From Rahnella bruchi (GTDB lineage Bacteria > Pseudomonadota > Gammaproteobacteria > Enterobacterales > Enterobacteriaceae): a stretch of 64,000 nucleotides of DNA. The notes below the pieces were generated by a model that had not been told where the DNA came from, did no database searches, and saw only the letters and a program-made list of their open reading frames with translations. The DNA lies in the NCBI RefSeq assembly GCF_003614975.1, contig NZ_QZWI01000005.1:224097-288096 (forward strand). The letters are read 5' to 3'. The position numbers and the translations under genes are program-made. The first letter of the stretch is position 1. Every line of letters begins with the position of its first letter. This document shows positions 42,910 to 54,976 of the stretch, one piece after another.

Positions 42910-44451
42910 TTACCAGGACTGGGTTGCTTTGAAGGTATCGAGGATATTTTTGAATTTACCCTCAATCTCATCGTTATACGCACCAGTTTGGTTGATTTGC
43001 TGCAGAAGCTCGCCGTGCTCACGGTCGGCGTAAGCCAACAGTGCCGCTTCGAAGCTACCGACTTTAGACAATTCAACGTCTTCCAGATAACCACGTTCTG
43101 CTGCGAAGATGATCAGAGACTGCGCAACGATTGACATCGGAGCGTATTGTTTCTGTTTCAGCAGCTCGGTCACTTTCTGACCATGGTTCAGCTGTTTACG
43201 CGTTGCTTCGTCCAGATCTGATGCGAACTGCGAGAACGCAGCCAGCTCACGATACTGTGCCAGAGCGGTACGAATACCACCGGACAGTTTCTTCATGATC
43301 TTAGTCTGAGCAGCACCACCAACACGGGATACCGAAATACCCGGGTTAACCGCAGGACGAATACCGGCGTTGAACAGGTTGGATTCCAGGAAGATCTGAC
43401 CATCAGTAATCGAGATTACGTTAGTCGGAACGAACGCGGAAACGTCACCCGCTTGCGTTTCGATAATTGGAAGCGCAGTCAGGGAACCGGTTTTGCCTTT
43501 CACTTCACCCTTAGTGAATGCTTCAACATACTCGGCGTTAACACGCGCAGCACGTTCCAGCAGACGGGAGTGGAGATAGAAAACGTCGCCTGGGTAAGCT
43601 TCACGACCTGGTGGACGACGAAGCAGCAGGGAAATCTGACGGTAAGCAACAGCCTGTTTAGACAGGTCATCATAAACGATCAATGCGTCTTCGCCGCGGT
43701 CACGGAAGTATTCACCCATTGCGCAACCGGAGTACGGTGCCAGGTATTGCAGTGCAGCAGATTCTGATGCAGTTGCAACAACAACGATGGTGTTTGCCAG
43801 TGCGCCGTGCTCTTCCAGTTTACGAACCACGTTAGAAATGGTGGACGCTTTCTGGCCGATAGCCACATAGATACATTTGATGCCGGAATCGCGCTGGTTG
43901 ATGATCGCATCGATCGCCAGAGCTGTTTTACCGGTTTGACGGTCGCCGATGACCAGTTCACGCTGACCACGACCGATTGGGATCATGGCATCAACGGACT
44001 TATAACCTGTCTGCACAGGTTCATCTACGGACTGACGTTCGATAACGCCAGGTGCGATCGCTTCGACAGCTGAGAAGCCGTCGTGCTCTACCGGACCTTT
44101 ACCGTCAATTGGTGCACCCAGGGTGTTAACAACGCGACCTAACAGGCCACGGCCAACTGGAACTTCCAGGATACGACCAGTACATTTTACTTTCATGCCT
44201 TCGGCGAGGTCAGCGTAAGGGCCCATTACAACGGCACCTACAGAGTCTCGCTCCAGGTTCAGGGCGATAGCGTAGCGGTTACCCGGCAACGCAATCATTT
44301 CGCCTTGCATGACATCGGCTAAGCCGTGCACGCGGATGATCCCGTCACTGACGGAAACGATAGTACCTTCATTGTGAGCTTCGCTCACCACATTGAACTG
44401 AGCAATGCGCTGCTTGATCAGTTCGCTGATTTCGGTGGAATTCAGTTGCAT
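42910..44451 (-). CDS. atpA: ATP synthase F1 subunit alpha
   Basis: Alpha forms the non-catalytic nucleotide sites of the alpha3beta3 hexamer. It has 513 residues, as in E. coli. The P-loop GDRQTGKTA is near 169, the arginine finger lies in [11 protein letters not shown] near 376, and the N-terminal segment [19 protein letters not shown] contacts the delta subunit. It lies 12 bp after atpH. Confidence 0.99.
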   Translation of the reverse strand: MQLNSTEISELIKQRIAQFNVVSEAHNEGTIVSVSDGIIRVHGLADVMQGEMIALPGNRYAIALNLERDSVGAVVMGPYADLAEGMKVKCTGRILEVPVGRGLLGRVVNTLGAPIDGKGPVEHDGFSAVEAIAPGVIERQSVDEPVQTGYKSVDAMIPIGRGQRELVIGDRQTGKTALAIDAIINQRDSGIKCIYVAIGQKASTISNVVRKLEEHGALANTIVVVATASESAALQYLAPYSGCAMGEYFRDRGEDALIVYDDLSKQAVAYRQISLLLRRPPGREAYPGDVFYLHSRLLERAARVNAEYVEAFTKGEVKGKTGSLTALPIIETQAGDVSAFVPTNVISITDGQIFLESNLFNAGIRPAVNPGISVSRVGGAAQTKIMKKLSGGIRTALAQYRELAAFSQFASDLDEATRKQLNHGQKVTELLKQKQYAPMSIVAQSLIIFAAERGYLEDVELSKVGSFEAALLAYADREHGELLQQINQTGAYNDEIEGKFKNILDTFKATQSW

Positions 44452-44463
44452 GCTCCAGTCCCC

Positions 44464-44997
44464 TTAAGACTGCAAGACGTCTGCCAGGCGTTCCAGACGA
44501 CTGCGAACGCTGCCATCAATCACCATATCACCTGCACGGATTATGACACCGGCAAGAACAGACTTGTCAATTTTGCAATTCAGCTTAACTTTGCGAGACA
44601 GACGTTTTTCCATCGCAGCAGCAATTTTTGCCTGCTGTTCTTCCGAAAGCGGATTTGCTGAGGTCACTTCAACTTCAGCAACAGCCTCCAGAGAGGCGCG
44701 CAGTTCGATGAACTGCTCCAGCACTTGCGGAAGAACGCGTAAACGTCCATTTTCAGCCATTACCTTAATCAGGTTTTGGCCTGCGTCGTCGAGTTCGTCA
44801 CCACATACGGCAATAAACGTTTTAGACAAAGTTTCAGGCGCGCTAGCACCGGAAAGCAGTTCTTCAATTTGTTCATTGCGCGTGACTTCAGCCGTGAACG
44901 CTAACATGGACTGCCAGCGGTCTAAGCTTTGGTGCTCAACGGCAAAGTCAAAAGCTGCTTTGGCGTAGGGGCGAGCTACAGTTACAAATTCAGACAT
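44464..44997 (-). CDS. atpH: ATP synthase F1 subunit delta
   Basis: Delta joins the top of F1 to the b-subunit peripheral stalk. The 177-residue protein starts [20 protein letters not shown] and ends with the conserved [18 protein letters not shown] segment. Length and sequence match the family. It lies 14 bp after atpF. Confidence 0.98.
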   Translation of the reverse strand: MSEFVTVARPYAKAAFDFAVEHQSLDRWQSMLAFTAEVTRNEQIEELLSGASAPETLSKTFIAVCGDELDDAGQNLIKVMAENGRLRVLPQVLEQFIELRASLEAVAEVEVTSANPLSEEQQAKIAAAMEKRLSRKVKLNCKIDKSVLAGVIIRAGDMVIDGSVRSRLERLADVLQS

Positions 44998-45011
44998 CAG
45001 CCCCTCCCTCC

Positions 45012-45482
45012 TTACAGTTCAGCGACCAGTTTATCAACGATGTCGCTGTTAGCAGCTTCATCCACGGAACGTTCGATGATCTTCTCGGCGCCAGCAATGG
45101 CCAAAATTCCGACTTGCTTACGCAACTCTTCACGGGCGCGTTGGCGTTCGGCGTCGATCTCTGCCTTGGCTTGCGTCACGATCTTGTTACGTTCCTGCTC
45201 GGCTTCAGCTTTTGCTTCGTCGACGATTTGAGCTTTACGCTTATTCGCCTGATCGATGATTACCTGAGCTTCAGCTTTGGCTTTCTTCAGTTGGTCGGTC
45301 GCATCGGCTTGCGCTAAGTCCAGCTCTTTTTTTGCACGTTCTGCGGAAGACAAACCTTCAGAAATTTCTTTCTGACGTTTTTCGATGGCAGCCATAATTG
45401 GCGGCCATACGTACTTCATGCAGAACCAGACAAACAGGACGAACGCGATAGCCTGGCCGAGGATTGTTGCGTTAAGATTCAC
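45012..45482 (-). CDS. atpF: ATP synthase F0 subunit b
   Basis: Subunit b forms the dimeric peripheral stalk. The 156-residue protein has one N-terminal membrane helix ([20 protein letters not shown]) and a long charged coiled coil. It uses a GTG start at 45482, as does E. coli atpF; the peptide after the initiator, [10 protein letters not shown], confirms the frame. It lies 65 bp after atpE. Confidence 0.98.
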   Translation of the reverse strand: MNLNATILGQAIAFVLFVWFCMKYVWPPIMAAIEKRQKEISEGLSSAERAKKELDLAQADATDQLKKAKAEAQVIIDQANKRKAQIVDEAKAEAEQERNKIVTQAKAEIDAERQRAREELRKQVGILAIAGAEKIIERSVDEAANSDIVDKLVAEL

Positions 45483-45500
45483 AGCACAATGCCTCTTTCA

Positions 45501-45805
<305 letters not shown>

Positions 45806-45836
45806 TCAGTTAAAACGCAGTAGTGTTGAAAGAAAA

Positions 45837-46634
<798 letters not shown>

Positions 46635-46641
46635 TTATTAG

Positions 46642-47040
46642 TTAAGTTCGGTAACTGTTAATGACGGCCGGTGCCAAAATCTGTGTCATCAACACCGATA
46701 AATAGGCCAACCCCAACGGAGTAAATGCCGCCTTAAACAGGCCAAGTGCGATAACCATTAAGATCACGGTAACCAGCACCTTCAGCGCTTCTCCGATAGC
46801 AAAGGACCAGGCAACCCGTCCAGAGACCGTTGTTTGCGCCTGGTGGCGCCATGCAAACAGCATAAACAGTACATTTGGCACCCAGGCGGCCAAACCACCC
46901 ATAAGAGCCGATGTGGTCCATTCCAGGCTTTTAAAACCAAATACTGCACTGAGCAGAACAAAGGTCAATAACTGCAGTATCAACAGCTTTCTGGCAACCT
47001 TCACACTATTTGTACTGTGTAAAATACCGGATACAGACAT
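46642..47040 (-). CDS. atpI: ATP synthase accessory protein AtpI
   Basis: AtpI is a small membrane protein encoded first in the operon and thought to help assemble the c ring or support magnesium supply. The 132-residue product has four predicted membrane segments (for example LLILQLLTFVLLSAVFGF and ALKVLVTVILMVIALGLF). It starts MSVSGILHSTNSVKVARKLL. It is separated from atpB by 22 bp. Confidence 0.95.
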   Translation of the reverse strand: MSVSGILHSTNSVKVARKLLILQLLTFVLLSAVFGFKSLEWTTSALMGGLAAWVPNVLFMLFAWRHQAQTTVSGRVAWSFAIGEALKVLVTVILMVIALGLFKAAFTPLGLAYLSVLMTQILAPAVINSYRT

Positions 47041-47689
47041 GACGTTTGTTCTCTCCGTATCAAGTACCTAGCTGGAGGTAGACTGAATGCCGTATATCAC
47101 TGCCTTTACTGTTTTGAGTCAAGCAGCAAAAACCGAGCAAATTATACGGTGCACAGGGACGAATTCAATGGATAAGTAGCGAAAAGGTGAACAATAATTT
47201 AAATTTTCCGCTTCACGACTATTTTGACAACCAAACTATAGCCGAATTTGCCCTTTTTGGTTTGATACGGTTATTTCATCACCCGACAAAGAAGCGTGCT
47301 CTGGATCACATAATTAACTCAGACCACTTTATATACCCTGCACCGTTTGAATGTCTTTAGCTAATCAGGCCTTTTAAAACCTTTATAAATCAATTTGTTA
47401 ATAAAACCCTGCTTGTAAAACAATCTTATTTAAAAATAACCACGATTTATTGATACAACAACCCAACAAATAACAACATTTTCATTACAAATTGAATATC
47501 AGAGGACTGAGGACTGTTCAGTTTCAAAAGTGACTATTACAGTCCTGATTAAAATAAAAACATCTCTGAAATGCTATCAGTCTGTAAACAAGCGGTGATC
47601 AAGACTTCATCACCCCTATATAATTAGTCTGCTCATTTTAACTGTGTTAACACAGGCATTTTTTAAATATTATTTGATAAAACGCAACT
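47041..47689. promoter_or_regulatory. AT-rich spacer between rsmG and atpI with candidate atp promoter
   Basis: This 649-bp gap has no supported gene. On the minus strand a candidate promoter for the atp operon is TTGACT (47117-47122), a 17-bp spacer and TGATAT (47094-47099), about 55 bp upstream of atpI. The middle, from about 47330 to 47500, is strikingly AT-rich. A perfect 14-bp palindrome CTGTGTTAACACAG lies at 47642-47655, just after the rsmG stop, followed by TTTTTT on the plus strand. E. coli has a spacer of similar size here. Confidence 0.6.
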
Positions 47690-48310
47690 TTAGTTTGAGC
47701 GAAGAATGACGAGATGACGTTCGCCGTCAAGTTCTGGTACCTGCAGTTTTATGACCGATTCCACAGTAATACCTTCTGGTAATGCAGCCAGCTCTTCATC
47801 AGGACTGACCCCTTTCAGAGCGTAAAACCGCCCCTGCCCTTTTTGCGGCAGGTGATGACACCAGGAAAGCATGTCCTGCAGAGACGCAAAAGCACGGCTG
47901 ATCACCCCATCAAACGGCGGCTCTGGCATAAACTCTTCCACACGGCTTTGTACCGGCTCGATGTTTTTCAGTCCCAGCTCATGTTGGACCTGACGCAGGA
48001 AGCGTACACGCTTGCCCAGGCTGTCCAGCAGAGTGAAGTGGGAGTCCGGGCGGACAATGGCGAGAGGAACGCCTGGCAAACCAGGGCCTGTACCGACATC
48101 AATGAAACGGCTGCCTTGCAGGTGTTCATTCACGACGATACTGTCCATGATATGACGTACCAGCATCTGCATCGGGTCACGAACAGACGTCAGGTTGTAG
48201 GCTTTGTTCCACTTATGCAGCAGTTCAACATAGCCAATCAGTTGCTGTTTTTGCTGATCGGGTAACGCTATTCCTGCCGCAGCAAGCAGCGAGTCCAGTT
48301 TCTTTTGCAC
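47690..48310 (-). CDS. rsmG: 16S rRNA (guanine-527-N7) methyltransferase RsmG
   Basis: RsmG (GidB) methylates G527 of 16S rRNA using SAM; loss gives low-level streptomycin resistance. The 206-residue protein has the SAM-binding motif [15 protein letters not shown] near residue 80 and ends [13 protein letters not shown]. It uses a GTG start at 48310 with GAGGA seven bases upstream. It follows mnmG by 129 bp, as in most enterobacteria. Confidence 0.97.
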   Translation of the reverse strand: MQKKLDSLLAAAGIALPDQQKQQLIGYVELLHKWNKAYNLTSVRDPMQMLVRHIMDSIVVNEHLQGSRFIDVGTGPGLPGVPLAIVRPDSHFTLLDSLGKRVRFLRQVQHELGLKNIEPVQSRVEEFMPEPPFDGVISRAFASLQDMLSWCHHLPQKGQGRFYALKGVSPDEELAALPEGITVESVIKLQVPELDGERHLVILRSN

Positions 48311-48439
48311 AGTGAATCCTCAGACAGAGTCGATATTCCGGGAACAGCCCGGTGAAGAAATGATAAAACACTCAGAAAGATGGGAAAAGTAAGAACTGAC
48401 CGCCACTTGGTTTCAAAGGGCGGCCATAAGAGATGTGAT

Positions 48440-50329
48440 TTATGCGCTGCGGCGCAGTAAGCCTTGTTTTTTAAGCCAAATCAGTAAGATCGAGATAGCA
48501 GCCGGTGTAATACCCGAGATCCGCGATGCCTGACCAATGGAGGTCGGCTTGTGATCGTTAAGCTTGGCGATCACTTCATTTGAAAGACCATTCACCTGAC
48601 GGTAATCAAGATCAACTGGCAGCACGGTGTTTTCGTTACGCTGTTGTTTTTCGATCTCTTCCTGCTGGCGGGCAATATAGCCTTCATATTTGATCTGAAT
48701 TTCTACCTGTTCAGCCGCCTGCACATCCGGAACAGAAGGTGCGAATGGGGAAAGACGGGTGATCAGCTCATAGGTCATTTCAGGACGACGCAGTAACTCT
48801 TCCGCACTGGCTTCTTTAGAAAGCGGAGCAGACAGATGCGCGTTAATTTCTTCAACCTGTGCATGGTGCGGGTTCACCCAGATACCACGCAGGCGCTGAC
48901 GTTCCTGTTCGATCATTTCCAGTTTTTCGTTGAAGCGCGCCCAGCGTGCATCATCAACCAGACCTAGCTCGCGGCCTTTTTCTGTCAGGCGCAAATCAGC
49001 ATTGTCTTCGCGCAGCATCAGGCGGTACTCGGCACGGGAAGTAAACATGCGGTACGGTTCTTTAGTGCCCAAGGTACACAGGTCATCGACAAGTACACCG
49101 AGATACGCCTGGTCACGGCGCGGTGCCCAGCCTTCCTGCTCAGTGGCACAGCGGGCAGCGTTCATACCGGCCAGTAAGCCCTGCGCAGCAGCTTCTTCGT
49201 AACCGGTAGTGCCGTTGATCTGTCCTGCAAAGAACAGGCCGGCAATAAATTTGCTTTCCAGCGTTGGTTTCAAATCACGCGGATCGAAGAAATCGTATTC
49301 AATCGCATAACCTGGGCGAACGATGACGGCATTTTCCATCCCCTGCATAGATCGGACGATCTGCATCTGCACATCGAATGGCAGGCTGGTGGAAATTCCG
49401 TTTGGATAAACTTCATTGCTGGTCAGGCCTTCCGGTTCAAGGAAGATCTGATGAGAATTGCGATCGGCAAAACGCATGACTTTATCTTCGATCGATGGGC
49501 AATAACGCGGGCCGATCCCTTCGATGATCCCGGCGTACATCGGGCTGCGATCCAGATTATTTCTGATCACGTCATGGGTTTTTTCGTTGGTATACGTCAT
49601 GTAGCACGGGATCTGGCGCGGATGTTGCGACACGTTGCCCATGAACGAGAATACCGGAGCCGGATTATCTCCGTGTTGTTGTGCCAGCACGCTGAAATCA
49701 ATGGTGCGGGCATCGATACGCGGAGGTGTACCGGTTTTAAGACGGTTAACGCGTAAAGGCAATTCACGCAGGCGCTGAGACAAGGAGATCGCAGGAGGAT
49801 CCCCTGCACGGCCACCACTGTAATTCTCAAGACCAATGTGGATCTTCCCATCGAGGAAGGTACCGACGGTCAGAACCACGGATTTAGCGCGGAATTTCAG
49901 ACCCATTTTGGTCACAGCTCCCACGACACGATCGTTTTCGACGATCAGGTCTTCAACAGGTTGCTGGAAGAGAGTCAGGTTTGGCTGGTTTTCCAATGCA
50001 GTACGTACTGCCTGACGATACAACACGCGGTCAGCCTGGGCTCGTGTTGCCCTGACTGCTGGGCCTTTACTCGCGTTTAGTATCCTAAACTGAATGCCCG
50101 CATGATCGATAGCCGTAGCCATCAGTCCGCCCAGTGCGTCCACTTCTTTTACCAGATGTCCTTTCCCGATCCCGCCAATTGCCGGGTTACACGACATCTG
50201 TCCCAGCGTGTCGATATTGTGGGTTAATAATAAGGTCTGACGTCCCATACGGGCAGAAGCCATGGCGGCTTCAGTACCTGCATGACCACCACCTATGATG
50301 ATGACGTCAAATTGATCCGGATAAAACAT
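48440..50329 (-). CDS. mnmG: tRNA uridine-5-carboxymethylaminomethyl modification enzyme MnmG
   Basis: MnmG (GidA) is the FAD-dependent partner of MnmE (10.5-11.9 kb) in wobble-uridine modification. The 629-residue length equals E. coli. The N-terminal FAD fold has [19 protein letters not shown]; other conserved segments are [20 protein letters not shown] with the functional cysteine region, GRAGDPPA and [16 protein letters not shown]. The C-terminal helical domain binds MnmE. The gene reads away from oriC. Confidence 0.99.
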   Translation of the reverse strand: MFYPDQFDVIIIGGGHAGTEAAMASARMGRQTLLLTHNIDTLGQMSCNPAIGGIGKGHLVKEVDALGGLMATAIDHAGIQFRILNASKGPAVRATRAQADRVLYRQAVRTALENQPNLTLFQQPVEDLIVENDRVVGAVTKMGLKFRAKSVVLTVGTFLDGKIHIGLENYSGGRAGDPPAISLSQRLRELPLRVNRLKTGTPPRIDARTIDFSVLAQQHGDNPAPVFSFMGNVSQHPRQIPCYMTYTNEKTHDVIRNNLDRSPMYAGIIEGIGPRYCPSIEDKVMRFADRNSHQIFLEPEGLTSNEVYPNGISTSLPFDVQMQIVRSMQGMENAVIVRPGYAIEYDFFDPRDLKPTLESKFIAGLFFAGQINGTTGYEEAAAQGLLAGMNAARCATEQEGWAPRRDQAYLGVLVDDLCTLGTKEPYRMFTSRAEYRLMLREDNADLRLTEKGRELGLVDDARWARFNEKLEMIEQERQRLRGIWVNPHHAQVEEINAHLSAPLSKEASAEELLRRPEMTYELITRLSPFAPSVPDVQAAEQVEIQIKYEGYIARQQEEIEKQQRNENTVLPVDLDYRQVNGLSNEVIAKLNDHKPTSIGQASRISGITPAAISILLIWLKKQGLLRRSA

Positions 50330-50384
50330 GCGACTGCACCTCGGCGTTCAAGCGAACTTTCTTTGTATGGCGTTGGGAGGAGGG

Positions 50385-50412
50385 ATTCTACTCAAGTTTT
50401 AAGCTTCCACAA
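50385..50412 (-). promoter_or_regulatory. Candidate mnmG (gid) promoter
   Basis: On the minus strand TTGTGG (50407-50412), a 16-bp spacer and TAGAAT (50385-50390) lie about 55 bp upstream of mnmG, beside oriC. In E. coli transcription from this promoter near oriC influences initiation. The call rests on spacing and consensus by eye. Confidence 0.5.
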
Positions 50413-50417
50413 GTCCC

Positions 50418-50690
50418 CGGGGATCTTCACTAATTAAAAGAAGATCTTTTTTATTTAAAGATCTCTTATTAATACTTCTATTAAGATCGCGATCCTCTGT
50501 GCATAAGTCTTTTTTGTTTATGAAGATCAGTATGCTAAGAAGGATCGAATGCTGTGAATGATCGGTGATCCTGAACAGTATAAGCTGGGATCAGAATTGA
50601 GAGTTATGCACAGCATGAAAAGCGTACAGGAGTTGTTAGAGGGATAACTACGGGTTTTACCCTGCTTTTAAGCATAGTTATCCACATCTG
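50418..50690. other. oriC: Chromosomal replication origin oriC
   Basis: The region between mnmG and mioC aligns with E. coli oriC. The AT-rich unwinding element has 13-mers GATCTTTTTTATT (50443-50455) and GATCTCTTATTAA (50460-50472). DnaA boxes are TGTGCATAA (50498-50506, R1 position), TTATGCACA (50604-50612, R2 position) and the perfect TTATCCACA (50678-50686, R4 position). The conserved block TGAATGATCGGTGATCCTG followed by AGTATAAGCTGGGATCAGAA lies between R1 and R2. About eleven GATC sites occur. The left edge is approximate. Confidence 0.95.
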
Positions 50691-50708
50691 ATCGCCTGAA
50701 ATTTACAC

Positions 50709-51152
50709 TTATTTGATCAAATTAATCCAGTTGATCACCCAAACCTCGGCCGGATCCTCAGGAATTTCGTGTTGAGTCACGTCGATCTCAAGACGATCAC
50801 CGATCCGTTTTGCCCCTAATGACGTCAGTTTTTGATCCAGAGAACTGATCGCGCCACAGAAGGTGTCATATTCACTGCTGCCCAGACCTAATGCGCCAAA
50901 GCGTACTTTTGACAGATCCGGCTGACCATCTTCCAGCTGCTCCATAAAAGGCTGCAGGTTATCAGGCAACTCGCCAGCACCGTGTGTCGAGCACACGAGT
51001 AGCCAGATCCCTTCCTGCGGAACTTCATACAGTTCCGGACCATGGAACGTCTGGGTTGTAAAACCGGCTTCTTCCAGTTTCTCAGCCACGTGTTCAGCTA
51101 CATATTCGGCACTGCCAAGCGTACTGCCACTGATCAGGGTAATGTCAGACAT
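50709..51152 (-). CDS. mioC: FMN-binding protein MioC
   Basis: MioC is a small flavodoxin-like protein, described as needed for biotin synthase activity in vitro. The 147-residue product has the FMN phosphate loop SGSTLGSAEYVAE at about 8-20 and STHGAGELPDN near 58. Its gene reads toward oriC, as in E. coli, where transcription from the mioC promoter passes through the origin. Confidence 0.97.
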   Translation of the reverse strand: MSDITLISGSTLGSAEYVAEHVAEKLEEAGFTTQTFHGPELYEVPQEGIWLLVCSTHGAGELPDNLQPFMEQLEDGQPDLSKVRFGALGLGSSEYDTFCGAISSLDQKLTSLGAKRIGDRLEIDVTQHEIPEDPAEVWVINWINLIK

Positions 51153-51210
51153 AATGCTCTCACCCGGGAAAAGGAGGCTATTGTACGCTGTGAATGAGCT
51201 GGGATCTACC

Positions 51211-51219
51211 TGTGGATAA
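51211..51219 (-). promoter_or_regulatory. DnaA box upstream of mioC
   Basis: TGTGGATAA is the exact complement of the consensus DnaA box, 59 bp upstream of the mioC start. A -10-like TACAAT on the minus strand lies at 51179-51184. In E. coli DnaA represses the mioC promoter through a box in the same place. Confidence 0.75.
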
Positions 51220-51240
51220 TAGGGGTATAGAAATCAGTGC

Positions 51241-51702
51241 TCAGGGCTGGATGGTACGTGTGATGGGGTTTTGCAGGGAGATCAGGGTCTCTGTTGACTG
51301 GATCTCATCAATTGTCTGGATCTTGTTGATAAGTACATGCTGAAGGGAATCAATCGAGCGGCACATGATCTTAATGAAAATGCTGTAATGTCCGGTGGTG
51401 TAATAGGCTTCGACTACTTCTTCTATACTTTCGAGCTTTTTCAAAGCCGAAGGATAATCCTTGGCGCTTTTTAAAATGATGCCGATAAAGCAGCACACGT
51501 CATAGCCCAGCTGCTTGGGATTAATGGTGATATGCGCACCGGTAATGATGCCCGCCTGCTTCATTTTCTCCACGCGGACGTGGATGGTCCCCGGGCTGAC
51601 CGTGAACACTTTTGCCAGTTCTGCATAAGGGGTACGGGCGTTTTCCATCAACGCGTTGAGGATCCCGCGATCCAGCTCATCGAGCTGATAGATTTCAGTC
51701 AT
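51241..51702 (-). CDS. asnC: Transcriptional regulator AsnC (Lrp family)
   Basis: AsnC is the asparagine-responsive regulator of asnA in E. coli. The 153-residue protein has an N-terminal helix-turn-helix (LDELDRGILNALMENARTPY, then SPGTIHVRVEKMKQAG) and a C-terminal RAM ligand-binding domain (CCFIGIILKSAKDYPSALKK). It starts only 21 bp after the viaA stop; in E. coli the divergent asnA gene lies at this point. Its promoter must therefore lie within viaA, or it is read from ravA-viaA. Confidence 0.96.
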   Translation of the reverse strand: MTEIYQLDELDRGILNALMENARTPYAELAKVFTVSPGTIHVRVEKMKQAGIITGAHITINPKQLGYDVCCFIGIILKSAKDYPSALKKLESIEEVVEAYYTTGHYSIFIKIMCRSIDSLQHVLINKIQTIDEIQSTETLISLQNPITRTIQP

Positions 51703-51723
51703 GGTTTTATTTTCTCTGTAGGC

Positions 51724-53193
51724 TTAATTTCTCTGCCAGCGACGTTGGACGCGGCTTTTAACACCGGTATCAAAGCGCCAGATATGATCGAAGATGCGCA
51801 GAATTCCTGGCTTGCCGTAATGTGACATTGCCAGAGCATGAAAGCGATGCTGCCTTTCTTTTTGCAACGCTCTGACTTTTCTTTGCACCTCATCAGGCAG
51901 ACGCTGAGCGATAAAATCGGAAATGACGACGGCATCGGCATCATGCCATTGTGGCGAAGTCAGTTTATCCAGTGTGGCATTCAGGCAGGCTGCCAGATCG
52001 GTTCCGCCGCGAAAATGCTGGCCCAGAAAACGCAATGCCTGATCCAGGCCGCTGTTGGACGTCAGTTCATAATGGATCACTTCGCTGGCAAACAGCATGA
52101 TGTAACAGCGGCGGTTATCCGCCAGCGCAATTTTCAGTAATGCCAGGCAGAACGCTTTCGCACATTGTTCATTAAAGCCGCCCATAGAACCCGAAGTGTC
52201 GACGCAGACCACAAAAGGCCCGCGCGGTTGCGGTTCCTGTTGCTGATACACCACCGGGCGTTTGACGACTTTCTCGCGCCAGACATCGCCTTGCAGGCGA
52301 TAGGTCATCAGACGCTTTTCCAGCAGTCGTCGGTAAAATTCGTATTCCAGTTCGGGAAGCCCCAGCGTCACCAGCTCCGTTGGCATCAGGCGCAAAATAT
52401 CATCGCTCTGATGAATGCCGTTCACTTCTTCCGGTACCGTTGCCGGCTCACGCACCATCAGCCGGTGCGTTTCCATTTTCGCATCTTCATGCGGGCTGGT
52501 TTTGACAGTCTGGCTGCGTCCCAGCTGTTCGGCCAGGTGCATCAGTTCAGGTTGCTGCTGGAGAAATGCCCCGAAACGCGCCAGCGACTGAATATCGCCC
52601 CGCATGCGCTTTCCTTTACTCATATCCCACAAACGGCCAGCCGCCGTATCGTTCTCTGCTAATAAAGGAGAGAGCTCGCTGCTGAGCTCCAGGCGTTGCA
52701 GCAATTCCTCCTGCAGTTGCTCCTGTTCCTGCTCCAGTAACTGCTGATGAACGTTCACCGTCTGGAAGGTCAGATTCAGGCGCCAGCGTTGCAGGAACAA
52801 GGTCTGAAAGCTGCTACCTGTTTTGGCTGTGCGGGAGGCTTCGTGATTTTCCTGCAACGTGCGGGCTTCAGTGAGAAAGGGAGAATTTAGCCGCCCGAGT
52901 TCGGCCAGAAGTGAAGTCAGTTCAGTCTGGAATGTCACCGCATCCGTCTGCTGAGCATGCTGGTAAAGATAGAACTCTTTCGCCAGTTCTTCCGGCACAG
53001 GAGTTTCGTGGATCCTCTGACGAAGGCGCATCTTCCATTCGGGAAGATCTTTGGTCAGTGCCCGTTTGAGACGGGGGAATTTCTTGAAGAAAACCGCCAT
53101 TGCGGGTGCTGCCAGCAGACCGATGATGGATTCCTCAATCAGTTCGGCTTCGCTGATGGCCAGCAGCAGATCCAGAGATTCCAGGCTGAACAT
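51724..53193 (-). CDS. viaA: VWA-domain protein ViaA, partner of RavA
   Basis: ViaA is a cytosolic von Willebrand A protein that works with the RavA ATPase; in E. coli the pair is linked to respiratory complexes and aminoglycoside sensitivity. The product has 489 residues: a helical N-terminal domain, a middle part with [13 protein letters not shown], and a C-terminal VWA domain with the MIDAS motif DTSGSMGG at 332-339 and the threonine of FRGGTDLAA. The start at 53193 matches E. coli (the frame reaches 53277, inside ravA). It begins 2 bp after the ravA stop. Confidence 0.96.
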   Translation of the reverse strand: MFSLESLDLLLAISEAELIEESIIGLLAAPAMAVFFKKFPRLKRALTKDLPEWKMRLRQRIHETPVPEELAKEFYLYQHAQQTDAVTFQTELTSLLAELGRLNSPFLTEARTLQENHEASRTAKTGSSFQTLFLQRWRLNLTFQTVNVHQQLLEQEQEQLQEELLQRLELSSELSPLLAENDTAAGRLWDMSKGKRMRGDIQSLARFGAFLQQQPELMHLAEQLGRSQTVKTSPHEDAKMETHRLMVREPATVPEEVNGIHQSDDILRLMPTELVTLGLPELEYEFYRRLLEKRLMTYRLQGDVWREKVVKRPVVYQQQEPQPRGPFVVCVDTSGSMGGFNEQCAKAFCLALLKIALADNRRCYIMLFASEVIHYELTSNSGLDQALRFLGQHFRGGTDLAACLNATLDKLTSPQWHDADAVVISDFIAQRLPDEVQRKVRALQKERQHRFHALAMSHYGKPGILRIFDHIWRFDTGVKSRVQRRWQRN

Positions 53194-53195
53194 GA

Positions 53196-54704
53196 TCAGT
53201 GACCACTGAATGTCTGTTGCTGAAGGCGTAACTGTTCGGAGACTTGCAACAGACTGGCTTCTATTTTTGCCATCCAAGCTGCCGGTACAAACAGACAGTT
53301 TTGCTGCTGGCCGAATTCATGCCTTTGCTGAGCCAGTTTCGCAGTGAGATCGCTGAGCGTATTTTTCATCTCATCAGGAACGGCGATGTGCTCATTGCCC
53401 GGCAGTGTCAGCGGCGTGCTCTGGCGACTGACGTCCAGCACCAGCAATTGCTGTTTATCGTCGATTTCTAAATCAATGCTCTGAGCAAAGCCAATGCCAT
53501 TCATTTTGGCTTTCAGGACGCCACCTTTATTAAGCCACTCTTCCAGAACAGTACGTTCGAACAACAGATGCGTGACTTTAATGTCATGCAGATGCAAAGG
53601 TGCTTGCAGTAATAATGTCAGGCTGGAGGTGGTCATTGTATCCGGCAAAGAATATTGCGGTTTGCGACTGAATATTCCGGCTTTCTTGCCGAGCTTGACG
53701 GACTGACGGGAACTCTGTTGCTGCTGATGCTGCATCCATTGCTGATTTAGTTGCTGGATTTTCATCAGCAAGGTTTGCTGCTGGTAAGCCTGCTCAGTAA
53801 TCAGCTGTTCAATCTGTGTTTGCAGCAGGTTATAGGTATTCAGGTCATGCCATAAACAATCTTTCAGCAGGATCAGATCCACGGGTGTGATCGCATTTCT
53901 GCCGCTGAAGAATGCGCTGGCCTGTAACAGACGCAAAGCTTTTTTCCAGCGACGGTCGGAGACATAAGGTGCAGTATCGAGGGCATCAAGACGCTGGCGC
54001 AACTGGAAGATCAGTTCAAAGCAGCTGTCAGAAAGATTAACTTTGTCGATTTCCGGCTGCCATTGTTGATATTCTTCATCGCTGATACTGAGGGACTCTG
54101 CCACCGGATTGCTGCTTTCATTATTACGGCTGGTAAGCAGTGAGCGGAAATTTTGCTTATCCTGCACTTTATCCAGCCACAGACGGATCAGCATACGGTC
54201 ATACAACGCTTCCAGACCGCCATCTGCTTCGGGTAATTCGTTGGATGCACTGACCAGCAAACGCATCGGTATAGGGTCTTCGCGTTCGCCATTACGGAAA
54301 CGGCGTTCGTTAATGGCCGTCAGGAGCGTATTCAGGATGGCGGGCCCGGCTTTCCAGATTTCATCAAGGAAGACAATTTCAGCTTCCGGCAGATAGCCTT
54401 CGGTCAGACGCAGATAGCGGCCTTCATCTTTCAGGGCCTGAATTGAGAGCGGACCAAAGACTTCTTCCGGTGTGGAAAAGCGCGTCATAAGATATTCGAA
54501 GGCGCGGGCGTGGCGGAAGGCAAATTTCAGGCGGCGGGCAATCAGGCTCTTTGCAATACCCGGCGGGCCAAGCAGGAAAACGCTTTCACCGCACAGGGCG
54601 GCCAGCAGGCAAAGTCGTATGGCATCCTGCCGCTCGTACAGGCCATGTTCAAGTGCATTAGCAAGACGGGCGATCCGTTCTGCCAGAAGGGGAGATTGCG
54701 CCAT
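53196..54704 (-). CDS. ravA: Regulatory ATPase RavA (MoxR AAA+ family)
   Basis: RavA is a hexameric MoxR-type AAA+ ATPase; in E. coli it also binds the inducible lysine decarboxylase. The 502-residue protein has Walker A GPPGIAKS at about 46-53, Walker [11 protein letters not shown] near 115, sensor motif [19 protein letters not shown], and a C-terminal discontinuous LARA-type region. Start 54704 ([10 protein letters not shown]) is preferred to 54725 by comparison and by GGAAGAGA upstream. It forms an operon with viaA. Confidence 0.97.
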   Translation of the reverse strand: MAQSPLLAERIARLANALEHGLYERQDAIRLCLLAALCGESVFLLGPPGIAKSLIARRLKFAFRHARAFEYLMTRFSTPEEVFGPLSIQALKDEGRYLRLTEGYLPEAEIVFLDEIWKAGPAILNTLLTAINERRFRNGEREDPIPMRLLVSASNELPEADGGLEALYDRMLIRLWLDKVQDKQNFRSLLTSRNNESSNPVAESLSISDEEYQQWQPEIDKVNLSDSCFELIFQLRQRLDALDTAPYVSDRRWKKALRLLQASAFFSGRNAITPVDLILLKDCLWHDLNTYNLLQTQIEQLITEQAYQQQTLLMKIQQLNQQWMQHQQQQSSRQSVKLGKKAGIFSRKPQYSLPDTMTTSSLTLLLQAPLHLHDIKVTHLLFERTVLEEWLNKGGVLKAKMNGIGFAQSIDLEIDDKQQLLVLDVSRQSTPLTLPGNEHIAVPDEMKNTLSDLTAKLAQQRHEFGQQQNCLFVPAAWMAKIEASLLQVSEQLRLQQQTFSGH

Positions 54705-54976
54705 ACTGTCTCTTCCGGTTTCCATTTAGTTGTTGAATAGTGTACTGGGTTCTTATGAGAAGCGACGATTATTTTTATCGTTATAGCTTGTTGATTACTA
54801 GAAATTTTCTATTATCAAAAATGTGACCCCGTTCATCTGAACGCCGGTTTGACCTCACATTTAAGGGTAGGCAATCTGATTTATTCGTGCATACTGTGCG
54901 CCTTTTAGTGGGCATCATAAGACTGAGCGCACGCATCGCTTACAGATGTTCGAGCAAAAAAGAAAAGAAACGAAAT

